From positions 1 to 64,000 of the forward strand of contig JAJDEU010000010.1 of NCBI GenBank assembly GCA_029259635.1: a stretch of 64,000 nucleotides of DNA. The letters are read 5' to 3'. The DNA is from Planctomycetota bacterium. Lineage in GTDB: Bacteria > Planctomycetota > UBA1135 > GCA-002686595. Under the pieces are notes generated by a model that saw only the letters and a program-made list of their open reading frames with translations, was not told where the DNA came from and ran no database searches. A program made the translations under genes and the position numbers. Below, one piece after another: positions 62,433 to 64,000 of this stretch (position 1 is the first letter of the stretch; every line of letters starts with the position of its first letter).

Positions 62433-64000
62433 AGCGCTCTTTCGCGCGAAACGCGCCGAGCGCTGCTTCCATGCTCCCTCTGCCACGAGCTCTCTTTGGA
62501 GCCAGCTTCGCCCTCGCTCTGCTTTTCTTCAGTTGCGCCGAGCCGCTTCCGGTCGACGTGCTCCTCATCTCGCTGGACAGTACGCGATCGGATGCTCTGA
62601 CCTTCCGTGACTCCTTCGCGACCCCGCGGATGACCCGTCTCGCCGAGGGCGGGACCGTCTTCGAGAACGCGATCTCGAGTAGCAGCTGGACCCTGCCGGC
62701 TCACGCCCAAATGTTCACGGGGATGCCCGCTCTCCTCCACGGCGTGCAGTACGACGACGTCGCCATCGATCCCCTGGTGTCGACTCTGCCCGAGCTTCTG
62801 CAGGCGAACGGCTACTTCACCGCCGGCTTTTGGACGGGCTGGTACCTGGCCGGCGAATATGGATTCTCCCGCGGCTTCGACGTCTACGAGAACAGTATGA
62901 GTCGGGGGGATGAAATCGAGCGTCAGTACAGGCAGGCGCTCGAATCGGAAGACCACGACATGGCGAAGCGGGTGCTCGGCGGCCGGGACCGTCGCAGTCA
63001 TCAAGACATCACGTCCGAGCGCGTTGTCTCGCGCATCGAAGCCACCCTAAAGCGCGCTCCCAGCGAGCGCGGCTTGTTCCTCTTCGCTCACCTCTTCGAT
63101 CCGCACTATGACTTCATCCCGCCGGCGCCCTGGGACACGGCCTTCGATCCGGACTACACGGGCGACATCGACGGTCGCAACTTCTATCTCAATACGCTGA
63201 TCTTCGATCCGGCGAAGAGTCCCCGACGCCAAGTCTCCGACCGCGACCTCGAGCACCTCATCGCGCTCTACAAGGGCGAGATCGGTTGGACCGATTCGGC
63301 CGTCGGCAAGATCATTGATCTCGTGAGGCAGTACCGCGATCTTGAGAACACCCTGATCGTGATCACGTCGGACCATGGCGATGAGTTTTTCGAACACGGC
63401 GGGCGCGGACATCGCCACACCCTGTTTGACGAACTTCTGCGAGTCCCCTTACTCATTCGGTTGCCCGAGTACCTGCGCGGCGAAGACGCTCTCGCGTCCG
63501 TGGAGACCCAAGTCTCCCTCTCCGATCTCGTCCCCACCATCCTCTCGGCCTGTGGAATCGAGACGCCAGTAAGTAGCTACGGTCGCTCGTTACTCCCAGC
63601 GCTCAACGGAGCCGCACTGAGCCCAGCTCCCGCCGTCGCAAGCCTGACGGTCACCGGAACGGGACCCGGTGGATCGAAGATCGACCTGCTGCTGGATGCT
63701 CTTCGAACGGAGGACTTCAAGCTCATTCGGCGCCTTCAGTTCGACACGAACTCCGATCGTCCGCGCGTCCTCGAGTCGCTCTTCTTCGATCTCAGTAGCG
63801 ATCCGCTCGAACAATCTCCGCTCGTGAACGACCGGAAGAACGAAAACGTGAGCCGCGCCGAAGCCCTGCTGAATAGTGAGCTCGTGCGGTTGCGGAAACA
63901 CTGGGAGACGCTGGATCATTCTCCGGCGAGCGAGCGCTCGACCGACGTCCGCGAGCTCTTCCAGGCCGACCTCGAAGCCCTGGGATATTCGGGAGATGAC
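62429..64000 (+). CDS. Alkaline-phosphatase-superfamily (sulfatase-like) lipoprotein, 3' truncated by window
   Basis: The frame runs from GTG 62429, inside the mtnA stop, to the window end with no stop (524 codons seen). The N terminus gives a signal peptide with a lipobox-like FFSCAE. Metal motifs are LISLDSTRSD, then HLFDPHYDF, then TSDHGDEFFEHGGRGH and LRVPLLIRLPE. In true sulfatases the nucleophile is Cys or Ser in C/S-x-P-x-R; here the equivalent reads T-L-P-A-H, so formylglycine formation is not possible and a Thr nucleophile is likely, as in phosphonate- or phosphoglycerol-type relatives. It is probably a surface-anchored hydrolase of a phosphodiester or sulfate ester. Confidence 0.82.
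   Translation, partial: MKRSFARNAPSAASMLPLPRALFGASFALALLFFSCAEPLPVDVLLISLDSTRSDALTFRDSFATPRMTRLAEGGTVFENAISSSSWTLPAHAQMFTGMPALLHGVQYDDVAIDPLVSTLPELLQANGYFTAGFWTGWYLAGEYGFSRGFDVYENSMSRGDEIERQYRQALESEDHDMAKRVLGGRDRRSHQDITSERVVSRIEATLKRAPSERGLFLFAHLFDPHYDFIPPAPWDTAFDPDYTGDIDGRNFYLNTLIFDPAKSPRRQVSDRDLEHLIALYKGEIGWTDSAVGKIIDLVRQYRDLENTLIVITSDHGDEFFEHGGRGHRHTLFDELLRVPLLIRLPEYLRGEDALASVETQVSLSDLVPTILSACGIETPVSSYGRSLLPALNGAALSPAPAVASLTVTGTGPGGSKIDLLLDALRTEDFKLIRRLQFDTNSDRPRVLESLFFDLSSDPLEQSPLVNDRKNENVSRAEALLNSELVRLRKHWETLDHSPASERSTDVRELFQADLEALGYSGDD

Overview
The window is 64 kb of high-GC (roughly 60%), densely coded bacterial chromosome with no insertion sequences, phage genes, CRISPR arrays or rRNA. 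The gene set suggests a free-living, Gram-negative-type member of the PVC group, most likely a planctomycete. The clues are a double-length tandem UvrA, a eukaryote-type UDP-sugar pyrophosphorylase beside ddl and dapB, several secreted HEAT/TPR proteins and lipoproteins, a multihaem lipoprotein, a diheme (b558-type) succinate dehydrogenase, a TolC-like channel and an ECF sigma factor. This assignment is inference from gene content; no marker RNA is present. GTG and TTG starts are frequent, and at least 14 gene junctions use a 4-base NTGA overlap (ATGA, GTGA or TTGA).

Layout. 1-5.7 kb (+): the tail of an unknown gene, a zinc alcohol dehydrogenase, a UAP/UGP-type pyrophosphorylase, ddl and dapB (cell-wall precursors and lysine/DAP), tRNA-Leu(CAA), a hypothetical protein and a NifU C-terminal-domain protein. 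5.9-13.1 kb: a lipoprotein joining a metallophosphatase-like domain to four c-haem sites and TPRs, CvpA, a large acidic hypothetical protein, a GyrI-like lipoprotein, an 0.8 kb stretch with no supported gene, a small Cys-rich protein and a histidine phosphatase. 13.3-16.7 kb (+): sdhCAB with a terminator. 16.9-19.1 kb: a secreted collagen-like/HEAT protein with a strong terminator. 19.2-24.8 kb (-): purM followed by TPR, alpha/beta-hydrolase-like and membrane spermidine-synthase-like genes.

25.0-29.3 kb (+): dxr, an M50 site-2 protease with about four PDZ domains, and a UbiA-type prenyltransferase preceded by a structured intergenic element. 29.3-37.9 kb (-, except one divergent membrane protein): a CCA-adding enzyme carrying an in-frame hexanucleotide repeat, then thiL-tsaE-ECF sigma-putative anti-sigma-TolC-HEAT protein. 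38.0-42.2 kb (+): a PIG-L deacetylase, then a heme-oxygenase-like diiron protein followed by two tandem paralogous GNAT proteins, which looks like a small biosynthetic unit. 42.3-59.8 kb (-): aroA; galE-M28 peptidase-dacB-suhB; and a five-gene overlapping run of tandem UvrA, XPB-type helicase, helicase-associated partner, TenI/ThiE-like protein and a signal-peptidase-like protein. 59.95-64 kb (+): purC-purE-mtnA and a truncated alkaline-phosphatase-superfamily lipoprotein, all joined by 4-base overlaps.

The two most distinctive systems are the UvrA(tandem)-XPB-partner operon, which physically joins a bacterial damage sensor to an archaeal/eukaryotic-style repair helicase, and the diiron oxygenase-GNAT-GNAT unit. 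All functions are read from sequence motifs; no database search was possible.
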